Of a stretch of DNA of 64,000 nt, positions 1 to 15,391 are shown one piece after another. The DNA comes from Cobetia marina (GTDB lineage Bacteria; Pseudomonadota; Gammaproteobacteria; Pseudomonadales; Halomonadaceae): contig NZ_CP017114.1 of the NCBI RefSeq assembly GCF_001720485.1, positions 434,001-498,000 of the forward strand, read 5' to 3'. Under the pieces are notes generated by a model that did no database searches, was not told where the DNA came from, and saw only the letters and a list, made by a program, of their open reading frames with translations. How positions within the stretch are numbered: position 1 is the first letter of the stretch; every line of letters begins with the position of its first letter. The translations under genes and the position numbers were made by a program.

Positions 1-2
1 TG

Positions 3-1079
<1,077 letters not shown>

Positions 1080-1094
1080 AGAGATCGCAGTATC

Positions 1095-1128
1095 ACGTAT
1101 CAGGCCCGCCACGGCGGGCCTGATACGT
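1095..1128 (+). terminator. Hairpin ending the gltD transcript
   Basis: Two 16-nt perfectly complementary arms (1095-1110 and 1113-1128) lie 16 nt after the gltD stop. No long T-run follows, so it is a strong hairpin rather than a classical intrinsic terminator. Confidence 0.6.
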
Positions 1129-1180
1129 TGGGCGGGTGCCCGTGGCGGCGTCACCAAGGATGGATGGAGTGGCAATCAAA

Positions 1181-1209
1181 TTGAGCCGGAGCAGCCTTTC
1201 CGCTAGACT
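1181..1209 (+). promoter_or_regulatory. Sigma-70-type promoter of pyrG
   Basis: TTGAGC at 1181-1186, a 17-nt spacer and TAGACT at 1204-1209. Four of six bases match each consensus element. The predicted start near 1216 gives a leader of about 57 nt before pyrG. Confidence 0.5.
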
Positions 1210-1224
1210 GGCGACCCATCCTGA

Positions 1225-2913
<1,689 letters not shown>

Positions 2914-2916
2914 TAG

Positions 2917-3900
<984 letters not shown>

Positions 3901-3906
3901 ACATGA

Positions 3907-5292
<1,386 letters not shown>

Positions 5293-5305
5293 GCAGGCGA
5301 CAGGC

Positions 5306-5382
5306 TTGTGGATGCCGTCTTGGTCGTCGGCATCCACAACGCTTCCACATGACGGGGTCGTACCTTCGGGTACGGCCCCGTC
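5306..5382 (+). terminator. Two consecutive hairpins ending the eno transcript
   Basis: The first hairpin has 12-bp arms at 5306-5317 and 5328-5339. The second (5351-5382) has a 14-bp stem, including one wobble, capped by a UUCG-type loop. Neither has a T-run, so they may act mainly as 3'-end stabilisers or help Rho. Confidence 0.55.
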
Positions 5383-5455
5383 GTGCGTTACACGTGCTGT
5401 CCGCGCAGGTTGCGTCTCAAGTACGTGGACTTTCCCCATCTCTGCAGTCAGTTCA

Positions 5456-5473
5456 TGTAAGCCTTTTCCTACA
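5456..5473 (+). promoter_or_regulatory. GacA/UvrY-type upstream activating site
   Basis: TGTAAG-N6-CCTACA differs at one position from the TGTAAG-N6-CTTACA consensus known for GacA control of rsmX/Y/Z in Pseudomonas. It lies about 180 nt upstream of the predicted start of the GGA-rich RNA, similar to the spacing described for rsmZ. Assignment is by motif and context. Confidence 0.65.
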
Positions 5474-5536
5474 AGATATGCAGGATATAGAGGATAACTG
5501 CTGCACTCCGGATACGTGTTCAATCGTATGTTTTTC

Positions 5537-5570
5537 TTTAGATCACTGTTTTACAACAGTTTTATCTAAA
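5537..5570. repeat. AT-rich two-part inverted repeat upstream of the GGA-rich RNA
   Basis: The outer arms TTTAGAT (5537-5543) and ATCTAAA (5564-5570) enclose the inner arms ACTGTT (5545-5550) and AACAGT (5555-5560). It lies between the GacA-type box and the promoter in an AT-rich patch that stands out in this GC-rich sequence. It could bind a second regulator or a nucleoid protein. Confidence 0.45.
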
Positions 5571-5612
5571 AGCTTCCTTGTTTGTCCCGATTCGTCTGAG
5601 CGGTTTGGCTAG

Positions 5613-5641
5613 TTGCCTGATGACGGCTTGCTGACCAGAAT
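5613..5641 (+). promoter_or_regulatory. Candidate promoter of the GGA-rich RNA
   Basis: TTGCCT (5613-5618), a 17-nt spacer and CAGAAT (5636-5641), each four of six matches to consensus. A weak core promoter fits a gene that depends on an upstream activator. The start would be near 5648. Confidence 0.4.
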
Positions 5642-5647
5642 AGCGTC

Positions 5648-6370
5648 ATGGAAGCGGGATGCGGCGGGACACCGCACCCTTGAGCAGGATGCTCTTGATG
5701 ATCTTCCAGGGAGTACGTCGGGCAGGATGCCCGACTCGTCTGAACAGGATGTTCAGCGAACAGGAACCGTCAAGGATGACGGAAGCAGCAGCACTGCATG
5801 GCATCTTGCCCGAGGAGCGGGCAGGAATTGGCCAGGGACCACGGATGAATGGCCAGGTACAGGAAGTACCGGATCAGGAAGATCCAGAGTGACGGTATCG
5901 TCATTGGCAGCGGACGCGCAATCATGACAGGGATGGTTGATGGGTCTCGACCCGATATGCAGTCAGGAAGCTCGCCTTCACAGGAGTGACGGATGACGGG
6001 ACATCATCCGTGTCAGGCAGACGAGGCAATCAGCGGCAGAATCTCGACGGCAGGATGCCGAGGCAAGGATGTCAGATCACGGAACATCATGAGACTGTCA
6101 GCTGAGGCAGGTCAGGAGCGGCACGGGCAGGATGCCGGGCAATGCATCTGCGATGCAGTTGCATGAGCAGGACAGCAGGGCAGGCAATAAGCAGAAACGG
6201 GCATTGTGGTGGGACAGCTGCGCAAGCAGTGCCACAATGCCCCATGCGTGACGGTGCGCTCTGAATGGCAGGATGCCATGACGGGCAGGGACAGCACCCA
6301 GGAACACGATCCAGGACGGATCGACAGGGACACGCTTGGAGCGGGCGACCTTTCGGGGTTGCCCTTTTTT
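5648..6370 (+). ncRNA. CsrB/RsmZ-type CsrA-sequestering RNA, unusually long (about 720 nt)
   Basis: About 37 GGA trinucleotides occur in roughly 700 nt, several times the chance level. Six are exact CAGGATG heptamers (starting 5685, 5723, 5745, 6051, 6128, 6269), the repeat that defines E. coli CsrB. Many sit exactly in hairpin loops: 5661-5675, 5682-5694, 5717-5735 (8-bp stem), 5740-5756, 5767-5782, 5807-5823, 5829-5855 (two GGA in one loop), 5856-5870, 5871-5885, 5978-5989, 5989-6011, 6048-6060, 6062-6073, 6126-6136, 6265-6279 and 6307-6323. A GNRA-capped element sits inside a long 11-bp stem (6199-6242). The RNA ends in a clear intrinsic terminator. It lies next to fdxA, as rsmZ does in Pseudomonas, and the genome has csrA at 17002. 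By family knowledge it would bind many CsrA dimers and relieve CsrA repression. The exact 5' end is uncertain. Confidence 0.88.
6343..6370 (+). terminator. Intrinsic terminator of the GGA-rich RNA
   Basis: Arms 6343-6350 and 6357-6364 (8 bp, one wobble) with a UUUCGG loop are followed by six T (6365-6370). A further seven T occur at 6376-6382. Confidence 0.85.
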
Positions 6371-6427
6371 GTGCCTTTTTTTCGGCCCCACCTGCCGGGC
6401 TGGCTGACCATGAGCGCTCAAGACGAA

Positions 6428-6461
6428 GACGGCAGCCACCCCTGAGGGAGTGGCTGCCGTC
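6428..6461 (-). terminator. Hairpin ending the fdxA transcript
   Basis: Perfect 12-nt arms (6428-6439 and 6450-6461). On the minus strand a TTCGTCTT stretch follows. It separates fdxA from the convergent GGA-rich RNA. Confidence 0.65.
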
Positions 6462-6505
6462 TTGATGAGAACCTGGTGCTTGCCCGGTCAGGTCGGGCAG
6501 GGCAT

Positions 6506-6829
6506 TTACTGCTCCAGGTATTCGAGCTTGCCTTCGACACCATCCCACTTCTCGGCGTCTTCCATGGCGTCCTTCTTCTCGCTGATGTTCGGCCACACTT
6601 CGGCCAGATCGGCATTCAGCTCGATGAATTCCTTCTGATTCTCCGGCACTTCGTCCTCGGAGAAGATGGCTTCCGCGGGACACTCCGGCTCGCACAGAGC
6701 GCAGTCGATGCACTCGTCCGGGTTGATGACCAGGAAGTTGGGGCCTTCATAGAAGCAATCGACCGGGCAGACCTCCACGCAGTCAGTGTATTTGCAGCGG
6801 ATGCAGTTCTCGGTGACGATGAATGCCAT
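6506..6829 (-). CDS. fdxA: Seven-iron ferredoxin (3Fe-4S/4Fe-4S)
   Basis: 107 residues. The N-terminus [25 protein letters not shown] and the following [14 protein letters not shown] carry the cysteine pattern of FdxA-type ferredoxins, which bind one 3Fe-4S and one 4Fe-4S cluster. The acidic C-terminal tail ([21 protein letters not shown]) is also typical. It is a small cytoplasmic electron carrier of uncertain partner. Neighbours are the GGA-rich RNA (convergent) and mutS (same strand, upstream), matching the Pseudomonas rsmZ-fdxA-mutS order. Confidence 0.95.
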   Translation of the reverse strand: MAFIVTENCIRCKYTDCVEVCPVDCFYEGPNFLVINPDECIDCALCEPECPAEAIFSEDEVPENQKEFIELNADLAEVWPNISEKKDAMEDAEKWDGVEGKLEYLEQ

Positions 6830-6915
6830 CTGGGTCTCCTGACGCGGGTCGGCGTCTCTCGTAGGTCGTGGTCCAGCGCCACTCTGTGCCGTCTGAGCGG
6901 CATCTTGAGTTTCAG

Positions 6916-6941
6916 GTTATAAGCGGCGCGAGTGTTATAAG
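6916..6941 (-). promoter_or_regulatory. Two CTTATAAC elements upstream of fdxA
   Basis: GTTATAAG occurs at 6916-6923 and again at 6934-6941. Read on the minus strand these are two -10-like TATAAC hexamers 18 bp apart, upstream of the fdxA start at 6829. No convincing -35 elements were seen, so tandem promoters are only a suggestion. Confidence 0.3.
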
Positions 6942-7081
6942 GCGTTATTCTAGTGGCGCTCTGCCGCCCTCGCAATCAGCGTGGGCGGATCGTTTTGGAA
7001 TGGTGCTATGCCCATCGCGCACTGTCGAGTGTCGGCAGGCGCATCGTGTCATGCGACTTGTCAGTCGACTCACTCCGCCGC

Positions 7082-9667
7082 TTACTGGATCTTGCGCCAT
7101 TCATAGATGAGTTCCAGTGCCCGCTTGGGGCTCAGGTCATCCGGGTCCAGCTGGGTCAAGGCTTCGACGATCGGGTGAGGCGGTGCCGCGAAGAGGTCAT
7201 TCTGCTGCGGTACTGGCTGGCCGAGTGCATCTTCACGGGCAACCTGCGGACGATCGACCTCCTGCTGCTCGAGACTGGTCAATTTCTCACGTGCACGCAG
7301 GATGACGTTCTGCGGGACCCCGGCCAGCTGGGCAACCTGCAGGCCATAACTCTGGCTTGCCGGCCCCTCCTCGACACGGTGCATGAAGACGATGCCATCG
7401 CCATGCTCTGCGGCGGTCAGGTGAACGTTGGCCACGCCATCGACGTGCTCGGGGAGTGCCGTCATCTCGAAATAATGGGTCGCGAACAGCGTGAAGGCGC
7501 GCGTGCGGGCCAGGTGCTCGGCGCTTGCCCAGGCCAATGACAGGCCATCGAAGGTCGAGGTGCCGCGACCGATCTCATCCATCAGCACCAGACTCTCGTC
7601 GGTGGCGTTGTGCAGGATGCTGGCAGTCTCGGTCATCTCGACCATGAAGGTCGAGCGGCCACCGGCCAGGTCATCCGAGGAGCCGATACGCGTGAAGATG
7701 CGATCCAGCGGGCCGATGCAGGCGCGAGCGGCGGGTACGAAGCTGCCGGTATGCGCGAGCAGTGCGATCAGCGCGGTCTGACGCATGTAGGTGGATTTAC
7801 CGCCCATGTTGGGGCCGGTGATCACCAGCATGCGGCGCGCATCGTCAAAGCGCACGTCGTTGGGCACGAAGGGGTGGTCGCTGACATGTTCCACCACCGG
7901 GTGGCGGCCGCCTTCGATGTCGATTCCCGGCGTGTCGCTGAGCTGTGGGCGGACGAAGTCCAGTGCGGCGGCGCGATCAGCGAAGGCGGTGAGCACATCC
8001 AGTGACGCCAGGGCGCGTGCCGTCTGCTGCAGGCCATCCAGTTCGGTATTCAGGTCATCCAGAAGGTGCTCATACAGCAGCTTCTCGCGGGCCAGCGACT
8101 TGGACTTGGCCGACAGCGCCTTGTCCTCGAATTCCTTGAGTTCCGGGATGATGAAGCGCTCGGCATTCTTGAGCGTCTGGCGGCGGATGTATTCCGGCGG
8201 AGCTTCCGCTGACTGGGAGCGCGGCAGCTCGATGAAGTAACCATGAACGCGGTTGTAGCCGACCTTGAGGTTGCTGATGCCGGTGCGCTCACGCTCACGG
8301 GTCTCGAGGGCCACCAGATACTGACCGGCGTTCTCGGAGAGGCCGCGATACTCGTCCAGCTCATCGTCGTAGCCATCGGCGATCACCCCGCCATCGCGCA
8401 GCACGACCGGCGGATTCTCGATCAGCGCTTCGCTGAGCATGGCCGAGAGGGCGGGGAACAGGCGGATGCCATCGCGCAGGTCATCGATGGCACTGCCTTT
8501 CTCGACGCTGGCGAGCACGGCGCGCAGCTCTGGCAGTGTATTGAGGCCATCACGCAGGCGCGCCATGTCCCGCGGGCGGGCGCTGCGCAGTGCAACACGC
8601 GCCAGGATGCGCTCCACATCGCCGATCCGCTTGAGCAGGCCTTGCAGTTCGAAGGGGTAGTCACCCTCAATCAAGCGCTGCACTGCCGCCTGGCGCTGGC
8701 CGATCTGGGTCTGATCGCGCAGCGGGCGGTTGAGCCAGCGCTTGAGCAGGCGTGAGCCCATCGCGGTAGCAGTCACGTCCAATACGCTGGCCAGCGTGTT
8801 GTCGCTGCTGCCGCCAAGATTGGTGTCGATCTCGAGGTTGCGACGGCTGGCGGCATCGATCACGACCGAATCGTCGCGACTCTCCACGGCCAGCGCCGTC
8901 ACGTGGGGCAGACCGGTGCGCTGCGTGTCACGCGCGTAGTCGAGCAGGGCACCAGCAGCGGTGACCGCGCAGGTCAGATGACTGCAACCGAAACCATTGA
9001 GGTCCTGAACGCCGAACTGATCGCACAGCAGGCGCAACGCGGTCTCATGGTCGAAATGCCAGTCACTCTGACGGGTCAGGCCCGGGCGTGAGGCAAGACT
9101 GCTTGGCAGTTCACGACTCTCGCCGACCATCAGCTCGGCGGGTGACAGACGCTGGATCTCGGCCAGCAGTTCTTCATCGCCATTGACTTCCAGTACGCTG
9201 AAGCGTCCTGAGGAAAGCTCCAGTGCCGCCAGGCCCCAGGTCTCACCGTCTCGATGCAGCGCCACCAGCAGATTGTCACGGCTGGCATCCAGAAGCGCCT
9301 CGTCATGCAGGGTGCCCGGTGTGACGATGCGCACCACCTTGCGCTCGACGGGGCCCTTGGTGGTCGCGGGATCGCCGATCTGCTCGCAGATGGCCACGGA
9401 TTCGCCCATTTTCACCAGGCGTGCCAGGTAACCCTCGGCGCTGTGATAAGGCACCCCTGCCATGGGAATGGGGGAGCCGCCGGAGCTGCCACGTGCCGTC
9501 AGGGTGATGTCGAGCAGTTGCGCGGCTCGCTTGGCGTCCTCATGGAACAGCTCATAGAAGTCGCCCATGCGATAGAACAGCAGCACACCGGGGTGCTCGC
9601 GTTTGATCTTCATGTACTGCGCCATCATCGGCGTCATCTGGGGCGCGCTGTTCTTGGCCATGGCCAT
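7082..9667 (-). CDS. mutS: DNA mismatch repair protein MutS
   Basis: 861 residues from the ATG at 9667, chosen because AAGGAAG lies just upstream; a second ATG at 9661 is also possible. The in-frame extension to 9766 is arginine-rich and not MutS-like. MutS recognises mismatches and recruits MutL. Seen: the mismatch-wedge motif GDFYELF (Phe-X-Glu) near the N-terminus, Walker [10 protein letters not shown] near residue 620, and Walker B region [16 protein letters not shown] near residue 695, ending with a short helix-turn-helix dimerisation tail. The length fits the family. It is divergent from pncC. Confidence 0.97.
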   Translation of the reverse strand: MAMAKNSAPQMTPMMAQYMKIKREHPGVLLFYRMGDFYELFHEDAKRAAQLLDITLTARGSSGGSPIPMAGVPYHSAEGYLARLVKMGESVAICEQIGDPATTKGPVERKVVRIVTPGTLHDEALLDASRDNLLVALHRDGETWGLAALELSSGRFSVLEVNGDEELLAEIQRLSPAELMVGESRELPSSLASRPGLTRQSDWHFDHETALRLLCDQFGVQDLNGFGCSHLTCAVTAAGALLDYARDTQRTGLPHVTALAVESRDDSVVIDAASRRNLEIDTNLGGSSDNTLASVLDVTATAMGSRLLKRWLNRPLRDQTQIGQRQAAVQRLIEGDYPFELQGLLKRIGDVERILARVALRSARPRDMARLRDGLNTLPELRAVLASVEKGSAIDDLRDGIRLFPALSAMLSEALIENPPVVLRDGGVIADGYDDELDEYRGLSENAGQYLVALETRERERTGISNLKVGYNRVHGYFIELPRSQSAEAPPEYIRRQTLKNAERFIIPELKEFEDKALSAKSKSLAREKLLYEHLLDDLNTELDGLQQTARALASLDVLTAFADRAAALDFVRPQLSDTPGIDIEGGRHPVVEHVSDHPFVPNDVRFDDARRMLVITGPNMGGKSTYMRQTALIALLAHTGSFVPAARACIGPLDRIFTRIGSSDDLAGGRSTFMVEMTETASILHNATDESLVLMDEIGRGTSTFDGLSLAWASAEHLARTRAFTLFATHYFEMTALPEHVDGVANVHLTAAEHGDGIVFMHRVEEGPASQSYGLQVAQLAGVPQNVILRAREKLTSLEQQEVDRPQVAREDALGQPVPQQNDLFAAPPHPIVEALTQLDPDDLSPKRALELIYEWRKIQ

Positions 9668-9829
9668 GGACTTCCTTGACTGCACTGCAATGGGAAAAAG
9701 ACGCACATGCGAGAACACGGCATGCGGGATGCGCGATATTCTACGGACTGGCACGGCCGGCTCCAATGCCTGTGATGCCTCCTGCTCGCTTCCCTTTTCC
9801 TCAGACCACTTCTAGAAAGGAGTTCGTTC

Positions 9830-10351
9830 ATGGCCCGATTGACGGATACGACGTCCGAGGCACCGGATGCGAATGCACTGGCCGAGCAGCTGCAGGCGCT
9901 GGCATTGGCGCGCGGAGTCCAGATCACTGCTGCAGAGTCATGCACCGGGGGTGGCGTGAGTGCCGCGATCACGGCGATTTCCGGTAGCTCCGGCTATTTC
10001 GAGGCGGGCTATGTGACCTACTCGAATGCTGCCAAGCGGCGTCTGCTCGGCGTCAGCGAAGCATCGCTCGCGGACTTCGGGGCAGTCTCCGAGGCCGTCG
10101 TGCGCGAGATGGTCAAGGGAGCGTGTCGTGACAGCGGTGCCGAATTGGGGGTGGCAATCAGTGGTGTGGCGGGTCCGGGAGGCGGCAGTGAAGAAAAGCC
10201 CGTGGGGACGGTGTGGCTGGCATGGGGCAGTGAGGCGCGACAGCAGGCGCGGTGTTTCCACTTTCCGGGAGACCGGCAGGCCGTGCGCGACGCCGCCGTG
10301 AGGGTGGCATTGCAAGGCTTGATCGAATGCGTGGAAGCCTGGCAGGGCTGA
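9830..10351 (+). CDS. pncC: Nicotinamide-nucleotide amidohydrolase (CinA C-terminal domain protein)
   Basis: 173 residues, a stand-alone CinA C-terminal domain without the N-terminal molybdopterin-like part of full CinA. It deamidates NMN to nicotinate mononucleotide in pyridine nucleotide recycling. Seen: the AAESCTGGGVSAAITAISGSS segment with the catalytic-site residues, GYVTYSNAAKRRLLGV, and GVAGPGGGSEEKPVGTVWLAW. AGAAAGGAG precedes the ATG. The place directly upstream of recA is conserved in Pseudomonas and Enterobacteria. Confidence 0.93.
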   Translation: MARLTDTTSEAPDANALAEQLQALALARGVQITAAESCTGGGVSAAITAISGSSGYFEAGYVTYSNAAKRRLLGVSEASLADFGAVSEAVVREMVKGACRDSGAELGVAISGVAGPGGGSEEKPVGTVWLAWGSEARQQARCFHFPGDRQAVRDAAVRVALQGLIECVEAWQG

Positions 10352-10449
10352 ACTGGTGAGGCTCGAGACGCATGCAACCCTCTGCGTTGAGACTGCTGCC
10401 TGAAAAAGCGCATCACCGGACTGGCAGAACGATGAAACATGCGGCATCA

Positions 10450-10467
10450 TACTGTCCATGTATACAG
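10450..10467. promoter_or_regulatory. LexA (SOS) box of recA
   Basis: TACTGTCCATGTATACAG contains CTGT-N8-ACAG, the core of the gammaproteobacterial LexA site. It lies just upstream of -35/-10-like hexamers (TTGCCA at 10472 and TAGGCT at 10493) in front of recA. Confidence 0.85.
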
Positions 10468-10582
10468 GGTTTTGCCATGACAGCCCAGCCGCTAGGCTGA
10501 CAGTCTCTGCATCACCCGAAGCTTGAGAATTTCCTATTTCAGGTGGTTGCCCATGCGGCGCCGCCGTTCGACAGGAGGCCAC

Positions 10583-11644
10583 ATGGCACAGGACGACAAT
10601 CGTACCAAGGCGCTGAACGCGGCGCTGTCCCAGATCGAGCGCCAGTTCGGCAAGGGCGCCGTCATGCGCATGGGCGATGCCCCGCGTGTGGCCATCCCGT
10701 CGGTATCCACCGGGTCTCTGGGCCTGGATATCGCGCTCGGCATCGGTGGCCTGCCTTTCGGTCGAGTGGTCGAGATCTACGGTCCGGAATCCTCGGGCAA
10801 GACGACACTGACGCTCTCGGTCATCGCCCAGGCCCAGAAGCAGGGCAAGGTGTGTGCCTTCATCGATGCCGAGCACGCGCTGGATCCGTCCTACGCCGAG
10901 AAGCTCGGCGTCAATCTGGACGAGATGCTGGTCTCCCAGCCGGATACCGGTGAGCAGGCACTCGAGATCGTCGACATGCTGGTGCGTTCCGGTGGTGTCG
11001 ACGTCATCATCGTCGATTCCGTGGCAGCCCTGACGCCGCGTGCCGAGATCGAGGGTGAGATGGGTGACTCCCACGTCGGCCTGCAGGCGCGTCTGATGTC
11101 CCAGGCGCTGCGCAAGGTGACGGGTCACATCAAGAATGCCAACTGCATGGTGGTGTTCATCAACCAGATCCGCATGAAGATCGGGGTGATGTTCGGTAGC
11201 CCGGAAACCACCACCGGTGGTAACGCGCTGAAGTTCTACTCGAGTGTCCGTCTCGACATCCGTCGTACCGGCTCCGTGAAGTCCGGCGATGAAGTCACCG
11301 GTAACGAGACTCGCGTCAAGGTCGTGAAGAACAAGGTCGCGCCGCCGTTCCGCCAGGCCGAGTTCCAGATTCTCTACGGCAAGGGCATCTACCACGCCGG
11401 TGAGGTCATTGATCTGGGCGTGCAGTGTGGTCTGGTCGGCAAGGCAGGTGCCTGGTACAGCTACCAGGGCAGCAAGATCGGTCAGGGCAAGGCCAACTCC
11501 GCCCAGTATCTGGAGGACAACCCCGCGATCATGGAAGAGATCGAGAGCCAGATTCGCGCCCAGCTGCTGGCTTCTCCGGAAACCAAGGAAGAGGCCAAGG
11601 AAGAAGTGGTCGCCGAAAATGAAGATGATCTGGATCTCGATTGA
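10583..11644 (+). CDS. recA: Recombinase A
   Basis: 353 residues from the ATG at 10583, chosen because ACAGGAGG precedes it and [11 protein letters not shown] matches RecA starts; an in-frame ATG at 10523 lacks support. RecA forms filaments on single-stranded DNA, drives strand exchange and triggers LexA self-cleavage. Seen: Walker [10 protein letters not shown] (residues 67-75), [21 protein letters not shown], the L1/L2 loop segments, [22 protein letters not shown], and a strongly acidic C-terminal tail ([18 protein letters not shown]). The LexA box at 10450 implies SOS control. recX follows after a terminator, allowing some read-through as in E. coli. Confidence 0.98.
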   Translation: MAQDDNRTKALNAALSQIERQFGKGAVMRMGDAPRVAIPSVSTGSLGLDIALGIGGLPFGRVVEIYGPESSGKTTLTLSVIAQAQKQGKVCAFIDAEHALDPSYAEKLGVNLDEMLVSQPDTGEQALEIVDMLVRSGGVDVIIVDSVAALTPRAEIEGEMGDSHVGLQARLMSQALRKVTGHIKNANCMVVFINQIRMKIGVMFGSPETTTGGNALKFYSSVRLDIRRTGSVKSGDEVTGNETRVKVVKNKVAPPFRQAEFQILYGKGIYHAGEVIDLGVQCGLVGKAGAWYSYQGSKIGQGKANSAQYLEDNPAIMEEIESQIRAQLLASPETKEEAKEEVVAENEDDLDLD

Positions 11645-11670
11645 GACCTGCTCGAGAACGTGTTCATTGA

Positions 11671-11738
11671 GCGCTGATTTCAGCGCCTTTCAGTGATCTG
11701 CAGCGCCCGCCCCGTTTTCGGTGGCGGGCGCTGTGCGT
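11671..11738 (+). terminator. Tandem hairpins between recA and recX
   Basis: A 7-bp hairpin at 11671-11686 is followed by an 11-bp GC-rich hairpin (11701-11711 with 11723-11733), then TGCGTTTT. Together they should attenuate recA transcription into recX. Confidence 0.65.
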
Positions 11739-11791
11739 TTTGCACCGGGGATTTCGCCATCTCGGGTGCCCCTCCAGAAAGGAGCGCCAAC

Positions 11792-12430
11792 ATGCACGAT
11801 CAGGAAAGAGAGACCGCCGGGCCGGACTATCAGCCCCTCGATGTCGGCGCGATGACGCCGCAACGGCGTGCCCGCAATGACGCCATCGCACGTCTGGCAC
11901 GCCGCGAGCACAGCCGTCGCGAGCTGCACGACTATCTCAAGGAGCGCGACTACCTGCAGACCGTCAGCGATGATGCGCTGGCGGAGCAGTCCGCGAGTGG
12001 CGAGGAGGGCGCCGAGACGCGCTTGAGTCGTGATGAGGTCGAGCTGCTGATCGAGGAAGTGCTGGAGCGTCTGGTCGAGGAAGGCCTGCAATCCGATGAG
12101 CGCTTCGCCGCCAGCTTCCTGCGGACACGGGTGCTGAGGGGGCAGGGCCCCAGGCGTATCCAGCAGGAGTTGCGCCAGCGTGGCATCGACAACGAGACGT
12201 CAGGTGCCGTGATGCGTGCTGCCTGTGATCCGGTGCCTGATGCCTTCGGACATATTGATGCGGTGGACTTCTTCGAGCTGGCGCGCGAGACGTTGGCAAG
12301 GCGCTTTTCCTCAGCGGGCGAGGGTCACAAGGAGCGTGCGCGCCGAGAGCGCTTCCTGCTCCAGCGCGGCTTCGACTACGAGCAGTTGCGCTACGCCATG
12401 GAGTCCGCCTGGACGGAAGACGAGGCGTGA
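11792..12430 (+). CDS. recX: Regulatory protein RecX
   Basis: 212 residues from the ATG at 11792, with AGAAAGGAG upstream; the in-frame extension to 11693 runs through the recA terminator and is rejected. RecX binds RecA filaments and inhibits or reverses their growth. The charged helical repeats typical of RecX are present: AIARLARREHSRRELHDYLKE, then LVEEGLQSDERFAASFLRTRVLRGQGPRRIQQELRQRGI, then the RRERFLLQRGFDYEQLRYAMES repeat. The segment from about residue 63 to 95 (SASGEEGAETRLSRDEVELL) is a longer acidic insert than in E. coli RecX. The place after recA is standard. Confidence 0.93.
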   Translation: MHDQERETAGPDYQPLDVGAMTPQRRARNDAIARLARREHSRRELHDYLKERDYLQTVSDDALAEQSASGEEGAETRLSRDEVELLIEEVLERLVEEGLQSDERFAASFLRTRVLRGQGPRRIQQELRQRGIDNETSGAVMRAACDPVPDAFGHIDAVDFFELARETLARRFSSAGEGHKERARRERFLLQRGFDYEQLRYAMESAWTEDEA

Positions 12431-12434
12431 GGCC

Positions 12435-12456
12435 AGCCATTGCCCGGGCAATGGCT
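12435..12456. repeat. Perfect 22-bp palindrome after recX
   Basis: Bases 12435-12456 read identically on both strands, centred on CCCGGG, 4 nt after the recX stop. With no T-run it could end the recX message as a cruciform-like hairpin or serve as a protein site. Confidence 0.4.
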
Positions 12457-12678
12457 CGGAACGCGCAAACCGGTCACTCAAGCCATTTCCCCCCCTTTAG
12501 CTTGCGCGAACAGGCGTTATACTAGGTCGTCTTGCGACGGCACGGGGCAGGCGCCTTCTTTCATGCTTTTCATTGCACCTCCATGCATTCCCACATGGAT
12601 GAACATGCAGAAACCATGCGGAAGTCATGCAGAAGAAGACCCCCGGAGCGTCTTTACGCACATCGCTACGGAACCTCT

Positions 12679-15282
<2,604 letters not shown>

Positions 15283-15295
15283 GAAGACAAGATGA

Positions 15296-15332
15296 AGGCC
15301 GGGCTTCTCGTGAGGAGACCCGGCCTCTTTTT
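15296..15332 (+). terminator. Intrinsic terminator of alaS
   Basis: Arms 15296-15303 and 15319-15326 (8 bp, GC-rich) are followed by CTTTTT. Confidence 0.8.
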
Positions 15333-15391
15333 GGGCCCGCATGAGTCTCATGTGGGGACAACGCAAACGGACACGGATAACGGAAACGCAC

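Noticed and set aside
5545..5560. ACTGTT-TTAC-AACAGT as a LexA box
   Set aside because: LexA needs CTGT-N8-ACAG; the spacing here is two bases short.
5613..5927. 104-codon plus-strand frame inside the GGA-rich region
   Set aside because: The composition follows the repeated GGA hairpins, there is no ribosome-binding site, and nucleotide pairing explains the sequence better than coding does.
6087..6713. 208-codon minus-strand frame across the RNA terminator and fdxA
   Set aside because: It runs through two terminators and overlaps fdxA out of frame.
9938..11395. 485-codon open frame antisense to pncC and recA
   Set aside because: It is low-complexity and His/Asp/Leu-rich, has no ribosome-binding site, and crosses a gene boundary on the opposite strand.
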